Positions 1-6,687 of a stretch of 9,016 bases of DNA are shown here, piece after piece. Origin of the DNA: an uncultured Methylophaga sp. (GTDB lineage Bacteria > Pseudomonadota > Gammaproteobacteria > Nitrosococcales > Methylophagaceae); the NCBI GenBank assembly GCA_946885755.1, contig CAMPHB010000034.1, positions 1 through 9,016 of the forward strand. The letters run 5' to 3'. Position 1 is the stretch's first letter, and the number at the start of each line of letters is the position of its first letter. Below the pieces are notes generated by a model. The model did not search any database, was not told the origin of the DNA, and saw nothing but the letters and a program-made list of their open reading frames with translations. The translations under genes were made by a program, and so were the position numbers.

Positions 1-153
1 GGTCAGTTACAGGTGTGCATGACGGGTGAACAAGGCTCGGGCATTTTAAGCTCTATGAGCCATGCCAATTGTTTTATTTTGCTGGATGAAAACTGCGCCG
101 GTATCAACGCCGGTGAAGCGGTTACGGTCCAGCCTTTTGCAGGTTTAATGTGA
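1..153 (+). CDS. moeA: Molybdopterin molybdenumtransferase MoeA, C-terminal end (partial)
   Basis: The window opens inside a reading frame (frame 1) that ends at TGA 151-153. The last 50 residues include a stretch reading [20 protein letters not shown] and finish with GEAVTVQPF. This is the C-terminal domain IV signature of MoeA, in which the GSG-x-x-x-SM segment is followed by an Ala-Asn and a closing V-x-VQPF strand. MoeA inserts molybdate into adenylylated molybdopterin in the cytoplasm to finish molybdenum cofactor. Only this end is visible, so length and start cannot be judged. A fused or paralogous MoeA-like protein cannot be excluded. The stop codon shares its last A with the ttcA start (TGATG at 151-155), a typical reinitiation arrangement, so the two genes are probably co-transcribed. 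Confidence 0.85.
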   Translation, partial: GQLQVCMTGEQGSGILSSMSHANCFILLDENCAGINAGEAVTVQPFAGLM

Positions 154-1016
154 TGTCAGAAGTACACGCCAAACAGCAGTTTGAATTTAACAAATTACGC
201 AAACGCCTGCGTCGCCAGGTCGGTCAGGCGATTGCCGATTACGACATGATTCAGGATGGTGACAAGGTCATGGTTTGCCTGTCTGGTGGTAAAGACAGTT
301 ACACCATGCTGGATATTTTGCTCAATCTGCGGGATCACGCGCCGGTTAACTTTGAACTGATTGCCGTTAATCTGGATCAAAAGCAGCCTGGTTTTCCTGA
401 GGAAGTCCTGCCTGCGTATCTTGAGTCGATTGGTGTGCCCTATCACATTATCGAAAAAGACACTTACAGCATCGTTAAAGAAGTGGTGCCGGAAGGCAAA
501 ACCACCTGTGGTATTTGCTCGCGGCTGCGGCGTGGCAGTCTGTATGGCTATGCCCGGCAAAATGGCATTACCAAAATCGCCTTAGGCCATCATCGTGACG
601 ATATTATCGAAACGCTGTTTCTGAATATGTTTTACGGCAGCAAAATCAAAGCCATGCCCCCCAAGTTGCTCAGTGATGACAAAACCAATATCGTCATCCG
701 GCCGCTGGCTTACGCTAAAGAAGCCGATATTGCCCGTTATGCTGAAGCACGACAGTTTCCGATCATCCCCTGCAACCTGTGCGGTTCGCAGCAAAATCTG
801 CAACGGCAGGTGATTAAAGACATGCTGCAAGCCTGGGAAAAACAATCACCGGGAAGGCTGGAAAACATTTTCCGTAGTCTGCAAAACGTTGCACCGTCGC
901 AGCTAGCCGATAATGCCCTTTTTGATTTCCAACATCTTGAAGAGGCCCGTCGGCCGCCTAGCGGCGATGAAGATGCCCATTTTGATGATCAACTTTTCCC
1001 GGCTTTGGCACGGTAA
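153..1016 (+). CDS. ttcA: tRNA 2-thiocytidine biosynthesis protein TtcA
   Basis: TtcA puts sulfur on cytidine 32 of certain tRNAs, using ATP and a [4Fe-4S] cluster. The 287-residue product has the PP-loop SGGKDS at residues 44-49, which binds ATP. It has the first cysteine pair C119-x-x-C122 in [15 protein letters not shown] and the second pair C207-x-x-C210 in PCNLCGSQ; both are family hallmarks for the cluster. The motif [10 protein letters not shown], also conserved in TtcA, lies at about 145-154. It is slightly shorter than the E. coli protein (about 311 residues), mainly at the C-terminal tail. I chose ATG 153 rather than the GTG three bases upstream because ATG 153 forms the TGATG overlap with moeA; AGG at 141-143 is a modest ribosome site. 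No promoter of its own is seen, so it probably relies on moeA transcription. Confidence 0.96.
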   Translation: MSEVHAKQQFEFNKLRKRLRRQVGQAIADYDMIQDGDKVMVCLSGGKDSYTMLDILLNLRDHAPVNFELIAVNLDQKQPGFPEEVLPAYLESIGVPYHIIEKDTYSIVKEVVPEGKTTCGICSRLRRGSLYGYARQNGITKIALGHHRDDIIETLFLNMFYGSKIKAMPPKLLSDDKTNIVIRPLAYAKEADIARYAEARQFPIIPCNLCGSQQNLQRQVIKDMLQAWEKQSPGRLENIFRSLQNVAPSQLADNALFDFQHLEEARRPPSGDEDAHFDDQLFPALAR

Positions 1017-1084
1017 TTGATTTGGTTGCCAGAAACTTATGCACGGTTTGCTGTCACTGTTACAGCGACTTTACAAGAGTCAGC

Positions 1085-1125
1085 GCTAAGTTGTTGAATT
1101 TCTAAAATTCACTTTTAAGCTATTG
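1085..1125 (+). repeat. Imperfect direct repeat, copy A
   Basis: GCTAAGTTGTTGAAT (1085-1099) followed by TTTAAGCTATTG (1114-1125) recurs at 1251-1283 with 13 of 15 and 11 of 12 bases matching. Between the two blocks, copy A is eight bases longer and holds the small palindrome TGAATTT-CTA-AAATTCA (1095-1111). The two copies flank the AT-rich stretch and the DnaA boxes. Confidence 0.5.
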
Positions 1126-1192
1126 TTTTTAGATAACTTTTTAAAGTGTTTATTTTTTAACCAATTTGTCATCGTCTGTTATGAATGAATCA

Positions 1193-1256
1193 CTTAGCGA
1201 TTTTCACAAACATTAACCACAGACTTATCCACAGAAAATGTGAGTAAGTCGCTAAG
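1193..1256. repeat. Inverted repeat enclosing the DnaA boxes
   Basis: CTTAGCGA at 1193-1200 is the exact reverse complement of TCGCTAAG at 1249-1256. Just inside, TCACA at 1204-1208 mirrors TGTGA at 1239-1243, with spacers of three and five bases to the outer arms. The perfect DnaA box and its neighbour sit in the centre. The inner arms are parts of the outer DnaA-like boxes, so the symmetry partly reflects boxes in opposite orientation. Confidence 0.5.
1200..1247. promoter_or_regulatory. DnaA-box cluster
   Basis: TTATCCACA at 1225-1233 is a perfect match to the DnaA box TTATNCACA. Twelve bases upstream, TTAACCACA at 1213-1221 has one mismatch. ATTTTCACA at 1200-1208 has two. On the minus strand, TTACTCACA at 1247-1239 has one. 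A further single-mismatch site, TTATGCACG, lies apart at 1037-1045. The three plus-strand sites start 13 and 12 bases apart, which puts them on nearly the same helical face. Such clusters occur in oriC, in DnaA-titrating loci such as datA, and in DnaA-reactivating sequences. That DnaA binds here is inference. Confidence 0.5.
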
Positions 1257-1283
1257 CTGTTGATTCTCGCATTTAAGCTAATG
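1251..1283 (+). repeat. Imperfect direct repeat, copy B
   Basis: GCTAAGCTGTTGATT (1251-1265) and TTTAAGCTAATG (1272-1283) match the blocks of copy A at 1085-1125 with three substitutions in 27 bases and a shorter internal spacer. This copy contains the perfect IHF consensus. It ends three bases before the VOC gene's stop codon. Confidence 0.5.
1253..1265 (-). promoter_or_regulatory. IHF-binding consensus next to the DnaA boxes
   Basis: Read on the minus strand, the sequence is AATCAACAGCTTA, which matches the IHF consensus WATCAANNNNTTR at every defined position. It starts six bases after the last DnaA-like site. A second copy with one mismatch (1087-1099) lies in the related direct repeat on the other side of the AT-rich segment. 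IHF bends DNA and is a cofactor at oriC, datA and DARS2 in E. coli. Binding here has not been shown and the consensus is short, so confidence is moderate. Confidence 0.4.
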
Positions 1284-1285
1284 TA

Positions 1286-1672
1286 TTAATTGATCTGCGG
1301 GGTGAAATCTTCGGCAAATTCCAGCGCATTACCATCTGGATCACGACAGAAAAAAGCAGCCCGGCCTGATTTGCTGCGTGAATAGGGCATACCCGCTTTA
1401 TCAAAGCGCTGCGCCAGTTTTTCTAAATCCTCAACTATCAGTGCGACATGCCGATCCCGGCCGCCATGCTCTGGTCGCCCCTCTTTGGGATCAGGATCCG
1501 GCAACACCATCAAATGGATTTGCTGACCAGCGTCCAAATCCAGCCAGGCACCGTCAAACCAGAAGTCCGGCCGACTGTGGTTTTGTTGAATACCCAGCAC
1601 ATTACAATAAAAATCCAGCGATTTTTGTAAGTCCGCAACCAGAAAAGTCGCATGGGCGATTGATTTAATCAT
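1286..1672 (-). CDS. Glyoxalase/VOC-superfamily protein
   Basis: A 128-residue single-domain protein of the vicinal-oxygen-chelate fold, normally dimeric and metal-dependent. The first beta-alpha-beta unit reads HATFLVADLQKSLDFYCNVLG (residues 7-27). The second starts at RHVALIVEDLEKLAQRF (74-90) and ends in RDPDGNALEF (110-119), the typical closing strand. Likely metal ligands are H7, H53, H75 and E118. The fold covers glyoxalase I, fosfomycin-modifying enzymes, extradiol dioxygenases and many unassigned proteins, and I cannot name the substrate. AAAGGA at 1685-1680 lies seven bases before the ATG, a good ribosome site. It follows the permease gene by 56 bp on the same strand and is probably co-transcribed with it, which may mean export and detoxification of one compound. 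The extra charged loop around 59-74 (DPDPKEGRPEHGGRDR) is unassigned. Confidence 0.88.
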   Translation of the reverse strand: MIKSIAHATFLVADLQKSLDFYCNVLGIQQNHSRPDFWFDGAWLDLDAGQQIHLMVLPDPDPKEGRPEHGGRDRHVALIVEDLEKLAQRFDKAGMPYSRSKSGRAAFFCRDPDGNALEFAEDFTPQIN

Positions 1673-1728
1673 TTGCCTATCCTTTGTTACTTGTATTGTT
1701 AATCAGTTGGGGTGACAGCAGGTACAGT

Positions 1729-2622
1729 TCAAGTAAGAGACTGTTGACGGCCTTCGATTCTGGCCACGCCATAGGCAGCGGCGATAATCAGCAACCCGCC
1801 CCACCAATCCGCCGCGCGCATTACTTCATCTGTCAAAAGCCAGGCACTCACCGCAGCAACCACCAGTTCAAACAGCATAATGACTGCCGCCCGGTAAACT
1901 GGCAAACGCGCCAGACCATATAAAACGGTAATGGTCATGGCAATAATAGCGATGCCGCCAAAAATGATCGCCAGTAAGCTGACAGTCCAGGAAACCGCCG
2001 GTAATTCACTGCCGCGCAGCATAATAACCAGCAATGACACCAGCACCACGCCCCAATACACTACAGTGGTTTTGATATGCATGGGCACATCAGCCAGCTT
2101 ACGACTCAAAACATTATTGACAGCAAACATGATGCCGGCAAACAACGCCAGCCAGTCAGCAAGACCATGCGGCCAGGGCAAGCCGATCTCCGGTTGCCAG
2201 AGCATGATCAGGGTGCCGGTCATCGCCAGTAACAACAACAGCATCGCTTTACCGGAAAGCTTTTCGCCCAACCACCAGCGACCTAAAATGACGCTCCATA
2301 ACGGCGCAAGGTAAAACAAAAGCATGACGCGCATCACTTCACCTTCAATGAGCGCCACTAAAAAAGACAGATTGGTTAAACCGGCAGCCAGTGCCAGCCA
2401 TAATAAATCCAGTGGCAATTGTCGCCATGGCCAGGGGCCGCGAAATGCCTGCGGCAACTGCATCACCGCCGCTGAAACATAAATCAGTAATGTGGCCCAG
2501 ACCACCGGTAAGCCAGCGGCTTCAAACAGCCGCATCGGATACCAGATAAAACCCCACATACTGGCTGCAAACAGTAAGCAGAAAATGGAAAGACGATATT
2601 GTTGAGCAGTAGACAAAGACAT
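1729..2622 (-). CDS. EamA/DMT-superfamily permease
   Basis: This 297-residue integral membrane protein has about ten hydrophobic segments in two related halves, the layout of the drug/metabolite transporter (EamA) family. The first segment, roughly residues 10-29, holds the motif AASMWGFIWYPMRL. The half-repeat joint is near GLADWLALFAGIMFAVNNVL, and the protein ends with a tenth segment GGLLIIAAAYGVARIEGR. EamA proteins export amino acids, metabolites or drugs across the inner membrane; the substrate here is unknown. The frame stays open to an ATG at 2757, but the extra 45 residues are polar and would overlap dapC. I therefore start at the ATG 2622-2620, just before MSLSTAQQYRLSIF. No Shine-Dalgarno precedes it, and a -10-like TATAAG ends at 2630 on this strand, so the message could be nearly leaderless. 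Confidence 0.88.
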   Translation of the reverse strand: MSLSTAQQYRLSIFCLLFAASMWGFIWYPMRLFEAAGLPVVWATLLIYVSAAVMQLPQAFRGPWPWRQLPLDLLWLALAAGLTNLSFLVALIEGEVMRVMLLFYLAPLWSVILGRWWLGEKLSGKAMLLLLLAMTGTLIMLWQPEIGLPWPHGLADWLALFAGIMFAVNNVLSRKLADVPMHIKTTVVYWGVVLVSLLVIMLRGSELPAVSWTVSLLAIIFGGIAIIAMTITVLYGLARLPVYRAAVIMLFELVVAAVSAWLLTDEVMRAADWWGGLLIIAAAYGVARIEGRQQSLT

Positions 2623-2629
2623 AAGGATG

Positions 2630-2663
2630 CTTATAACACGGGCGAGCTGCAAAACGTTATAAT
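2630..2663. promoter_or_regulatory. Divergent promoter region between permease and dapC
   Basis: TATAAT at 2658-2663 is a perfect plus-strand -10 element for dapC, with only a weak -35 candidate (ATAACA, 2633-2638, 19-bp spacer). On the minus strand TATAAG at 2635-2630 is a -10-like element for the permease, which would start transcription at or next to its ATG. The two elements lie in an exact inverted repeat, TTATAAC (2631-2637) and GTTATAA (2656-2662), 18 bases apart. The predicted dapC leader is about 25 nt, begins with a T7 run (2670-2676) and has no clear Shine-Dalgarno. Start points are inferred. Confidence 0.5.
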
Positions 2664-2694
2664 GTAGCGTTTTTTTGATCCGGCAACTGCAACC

Positions 2695-3891
2695 ATGAAT
2701 CCAGAACTGGCCAAACTGCATCCCTATCCGTTCGAGAAATTGGCCGAATTGCAGCAAGGCTGTCAGCCGCCGTCACATTTACCGCATATCGCGCTGTCAA
2801 TTGGCGAGCCCAAACACCCGACCCCGGGCTTTATTACTGAAGCGGTGATAAGCCATTTGCATGGCCTGTCCATTTATCCCACCACTGCCGGTACGCCCGA
2901 ATTACGGCAAACCATTGCCAACTGGCTGGATCAGCGGTTTCAGTTAGCGGGACATATTAATCCGCAAACCCAGATCCTGCCTGTTAACGGCACCCGCGAG
3001 GCTTTATTTGCTTTTGCGCAGGCAATAATTGACCGCGATGATGATCCGCTGATCGTCATGCCCAATCCGTTTTATCAGATCTATGAAGGTGCCGCGATCC
3101 TTGCCGGCGCCCGTATGCATTTGCTTAATTGCACCGCTGACAATGGTTTTGTGCCCGATTTTGATGCCGTACCCGGCAGTGTCTGGTCACAATGTCAGTT
3201 GCTGTACATTTGCAGTCCGGGCAATCCATCTGGTGCGGTGATTGATGCCGAAGCGATGACCCGGTTGATTCAATTGGCCCATGAATACGATTTTATTATT
3301 GCCGCTGACGAGTGCTACTCAGAAATTTATTTTGATGAAGCGCTGCCGCCGGTTGGTTTATTGCAAGCAGCCGTTGCGGCCGGTTACACCGATTTAAGCC
3401 GCTGTGTGGTCTTTCACAGCCTGTCCAAACGCTCCAACGCCCCGGGCCTGCGCAGTGGTTTTGTGGCCGGTGATGCCAGCATTATCAAAGATTTTCTGCG
3501 TTACCGTACCTATCACGGCTGCGCCATGCCACCGGCCACCCAGTCAGCATCCATTGCTGCCTGGAATGATGAAGCCCACGTGGCACATAACCGCACGCTG
3601 TACCGGGAAAAATTTCAGGCAGTATTGGATATTCTGCAACCGGTGATGAACGTCAGTCAGCCGGAAGCCAGTTTTTACCTGTGGGCAGAAACGCCTATCG
3701 CCGATACCGATTTTGCCCGCGAGTTATTCCATCAATATAACGTCACGGTGTTACCGGGCCGGTTTTTGGCGCGTGATACCCGGCAGGGTAATCCGGGTAT
3801 CAATCGCATCCGTATGGCACTGGTGGCCTCGCAGGAAGAATGTGTTGAAGCGGCGCACCGCATCCGTCAATTTATCGAATCTTTATCTTAA
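2695..3891 (+). CDS. dapC: Succinyldiaminopimelate transaminase DapC
   Basis: DapC transfers an amino group from glutamate to N-succinyl-2-amino-6-ketopimelate, the step after DapD in the succinylase route to meso-diaminopimelate and lysine. The 398-residue product is a fold-type I PLP aminotransferase. K245 in [15 protein letters not shown] is the expected Schiff-base lysine. N177 in SPGNPSG, D205 in [12 protein letters not shown] with Y208 next to it, and R373 in NRIRMAL match the cofactor and carboxylate-binding positions of the family. The N-terminus [16 protein letters not shown] resembles that of proteobacterial DapC, which supports the chosen start despite a weak ribosome site. It is the first gene of the dap cluster, with dapD 14 bp downstream. 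Other class I aminotransferases share the motifs, but the start and the dapD neighbour make DapC the best call. Confidence 0.93.
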   Translation: MNPELAKLHPYPFEKLAELQQGCQPPSHLPHIALSIGEPKHPTPGFITEAVISHLHGLSIYPTTAGTPELRQTIANWLDQRFQLAGHINPQTQILPVNGTREALFAFAQAIIDRDDDPLIVMPNPFYQIYEGAAILAGARMHLLNCTADNGFVPDFDAVPGSVWSQCQLLYICSPGNPSGAVIDAEAMTRLIQLAHEYDFIIAADECYSEIYFDEALPPVGLLQAAVAAGYTDLSRCVVFHSLSKRSNAPGLRSGFVAGDASIIKDFLRYRTYHGCAMPPATQSASIAAWNDEAHVAHNRTLYREKFQAVLDILQPVMNVSQPEASFYLWAETPIADTDFARELFHQYNVTVLPGRFLARDTRQGNPGINRIRMALVASQEECVEAAHRIRQFIESLS

Positions 3892-3905
3892 GGGAGCTTT
3901 CTTAC

Positions 3906-4727
3906 ATGAGCGAAATTCAATCCATTATCGAAGACGCATTTGAGCGTCGTGCAGATATTACCCCTAAAAATGCTGATGCCAATGTCCGCAATGCCGTCAA
4001 TGAAGCACTGGCGATGCTCGACAATGGCACTGCCCGTGTTGCCGAAAAACAAAACGGTGACTGGGTGGTTAATCAATGGCTGAAAAAAGCAGTGTTGCTG
4101 TCATTCCGTCTCAATGACAACAAGCCAATGGCCGGTGGTGAAACCCAGTACTTCGACAAGGTTGATCCGAAGTTTGCCAGTTTCAGTGAAGCTGATTTTA
4201 ATAAAGCCGGTGTCCGTGTCGTCCCCCCCGCAGCGGCGCGTCGTGGTTCGTATATCGCACCGGGTGTGGTGCTGATGCCGTCTTATGTCAATATCGGTGC
4301 CTATGTTGATTCAGGCACCATGGTCGATACCTGGGCAACCGTTGGCAGCTGCGCACAAATTGGTAAAAACGTACATTTATCCGGCGGCGTGGGTATTGGT
4401 GGTGTATTGGAACCGCTGCAAGCCGGTCCGACTATTATCGAAGATAACTGCTTTATCGGTGCCCGCTCTGAGGTCGTTGAAGGCGTAATCGTCGAAGAAG
4501 GTTCAGTGATCTCTATGGGCGTTTATATTGGCCAGAGCACCAAGATCTTTAACCGTATGACCGGTGAAATTACCTATGGCCGTATTCCGGCAGGCTCTGT
4601 GGTGGTTTCCGGTAACTTGCCGTCAAAAGATGGCAGCTACAGCCTGTATTGTGCAGTTATCGTCAAACAGGTTGATGAAAAAACCCGTGGTAAAGTCGGT
4701 ATCAACGAACTGTTGCGTGATATCTGA
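3906..4727 (+). CDS. dapD: Tetrahydrodipicolinate N-succinyltransferase DapD
   Basis: DapD uses succinyl-CoA to succinylate tetrahydrodipicolinate, the committing step of the succinylase lysine/diaminopimelate branch. At 273 residues it has the length of E. coli DapD (274). The N-terminal third is helical. From about residue 105 come the hexapeptide repeats of a left-handed beta helix ([18 protein letters not shown], then VGIGGVLEP and [16 protein letters not shown]), which build the trimer. D141 in [11 protein letters not shown] and E189 in GARSEVVEG sit where the catalytic Asp and Glu are described for this family. The ribosome site AAGGGAG (3890-3896) overlaps the dapC stop and lies nine bases before the ATG, so the genes are coupled. 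A C7 run at 4223-4229 lies in the frame without breaking it. Confidence 0.97.
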   Translation: MSEIQSIIEDAFERRADITPKNADANVRNAVNEALAMLDNGTARVAEKQNGDWVVNQWLKKAVLLSFRLNDNKPMAGGETQYFDKVDPKFASFSEADFNKAGVRVVPPAAARRGSYIAPGVVLMPSYVNIGAYVDSGTMVDTWATVGSCAQIGKNVHLSGGVGIGGVLEPLQAGPTIIEDNCFIGARSEVVEGVIVEEGSVISMGVYIGQSTKIFNRMTGEITYGRIPAGSVVVSGNLPSKDGSYSLYCAVIVKQVDEKTRGKVGINELLRDI

Positions 4728-4730
4728 TAT

Positions 4731-4812
4731 CCCCCATCCCAACCTTCCCCCAAGATGGGGGAAGGAGTCGTGCTCTCTGCTGTGATGGGAGAGCATTAGG
4801 TTGAGAGAATAG
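4731..4812. repeat. Palindromic intergenic repeat (REP/MITE-like), two hairpins
   Basis: Four bases after dapD, CCTTCCCCC (4743-4751) pairs with GGGGGAAGG (4757-4765) in a perfect nine-base stem with loop AAGAT. A second hairpin pairs TGCTCTC (4771-4777) with GAGAGCA (4789-4795). Outside both, CATCCCAACC (4735-4744) roughly mirrors GGTTGAGAG (4799-4807), so the whole element is a nested inverted repeat. The CCCCATCCCAACCTTCCCCC type of core resembles dispersed intergenic repeats found in many gammaproteobacteria; that is from memory, not a search. It has no T-run, so it is not a normal terminator. In mRNA it could protect the dapC-dapD part from 3' decay. Confidence 0.7.
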
Positions 4813-4847
4813 GTTCCTCATCTGTCATTAATTGAACCAATTTAAAT

Positions 4848-6321
<1,474 letters not shown>

Positions 6322-6323
6322 TC

Positions 6324-6614
6324 ATGTCTATCCAACGTCATCATCTTAAATGGCTTTATCTGCTGGCAGCCCTGGTGCTGTCATTGCAGAGCTTTGCTGT
6401 TTGGCATGATACGGCGCATCCATTTCACAAAGCCGAAGCCCAATGTGAGCGGCTGGAAATTATCAAACATACGCCGGTGGTTAGTGCCACGCCGGTACTG
6501 TTGGTGGCAAGCACAACGCTGCTGGTACAGATCGTTGCTGTTGCCGATCAACATCTGGCGGTTAAAAGCCGCCACCTGCCGCAGTTAATCCGCGGCCCGC
6601 CTGTTTTTTCATAA
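6324..6614 (+). CDS. Small exported His-containing protein (DUF2946-like)
   Basis: I do not recognise a named gene. The 96-residue product begins MSIQRHHLKWLYLLAALVLS, a basic start and hydrophobic run like a signal peptide or membrane anchor (about residues 8-26). Then comes a possible metal-binding cluster H28-x-x-x-H32-x-x-H35 with C41. A second hydrophobic stretch (about 53-75) is followed by a tail ending IRGPPVFS. The exported N-terminus, H...HP.H pattern, lone cysteine and terminal R-x-PP resemble DUF2946-type small proteins, often found near metal or TonB-receptor genes; this is recall, not a search. It starts two bases after the dapE stop with no Shine-Dalgarno, so reinitiation is likely. 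The ZnuD-like receptor lies 73 bp downstream. A role in zinc or copper handling is inference. Confidence 0.72.
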   Translation: MSIQRHHLKWLYLLAALVLSLQSFAVWHDTAHPFHKAEAQCERLEIIKHTPVVSATPVLLVASTTLLVQIVAVADQHLAVKSRHLPQLIRGPPVFS

Positions 6615-6682
6615 CACACTTAAACCCCAATTTTTTTGATCGTGACGATTTTATCGTTGCGATCTGCTGTGTTATGAGGAAA
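6604..6682 (+). promoter_or_regulatory. Two-tier RNA hairpin sequestering the receptor's ribosome site
   Basis: The inner hairpin pairs GATCGTGACGAT (6638-6649) with ATCGTTGCGATC (6653-6664). All 12 positions pair in RNA, two as G-U wobbles, with loop TTT. The outer stem pairs CATAACACA (6610-6618) with TGTGTTATG (6668-6676) perfectly. It extends through TTTTTT (6604-6609) against AGGAAA (6677-6682), making 15 pairs, two of them G-U. The Shine-Dalgarno AGGA (6677-6680) is thus buried, and the 5' arm covers the last codons and stop (6612-6614) of the 96-residue gene. A 19-base unpaired stretch lies on the 5' side. The inner palindrome could instead be a DNA operator. Confidence 0.55.
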
Positions 6683-6687
6683 AAAAC

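Larger units (their letters stand above)
1017..1285. other. AT-rich convergent intergenic region
   Basis: This gap lies between two converging genes (ttcA and the VOC gene), so it needs no promoter, yet it is dense in sequence signals. From about 1095 to 1170 it is strongly AT-rich with small palindromes (1095-1111 and 1136-1147). From 1200 to 1247 it has a DnaA-box cluster, and an IHF consensus follows at 1253-1265. I found no convincing rho-independent terminator for either gene; a short hairpin at 1050-1066 (GCTGT/ACAGC) has no T-run after it. The only ATG-started frames are about a dozen codons or shorter. See the separate entries for the sites. Confidence 0.7.

Noticed and set aside
1050..1066. 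Terminator for ttcA (GCTGT...ACAGC)
   Set aside because: Five-base stem, no following T-run; too weak to call.
2651..2673. Terminator-like hairpin AAAACG/CGTTTT followed by T's
   Set aside because: The stem is six weak pairs with an 11-base loop and lies over the dapC -10 element, so the match is probably incidental.
2623..2757. N-terminal extension of the permease to the ATG at 2757
   Set aside because: The extra 45 residues are polar and Cys/Gln-rich with no membrane segment, and they would overlap the well-supported dapC start by 63 bp.
4223..4229. C7 run in dapD as a phase-variable tract
   Set aside because: dapD is essential for cell-wall synthesis in most such bacteria, and the frame is intact; a run of seven is not unusual enough.
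6638..6664. Rho-independent terminator before the receptor gene
   Set aside because: The T-run is on the wrong side: it precedes the hairpin on the plus strand, and on the minus strand the hairpin is followed by A's.
6610..6676. Zur box from ATAACA and TGTTAT half-sites
   Set aside because: The half-sites are in the reverse order and more than 50 bp apart, unlike a Zur palindrome; they are better explained as the outer RNA stem.
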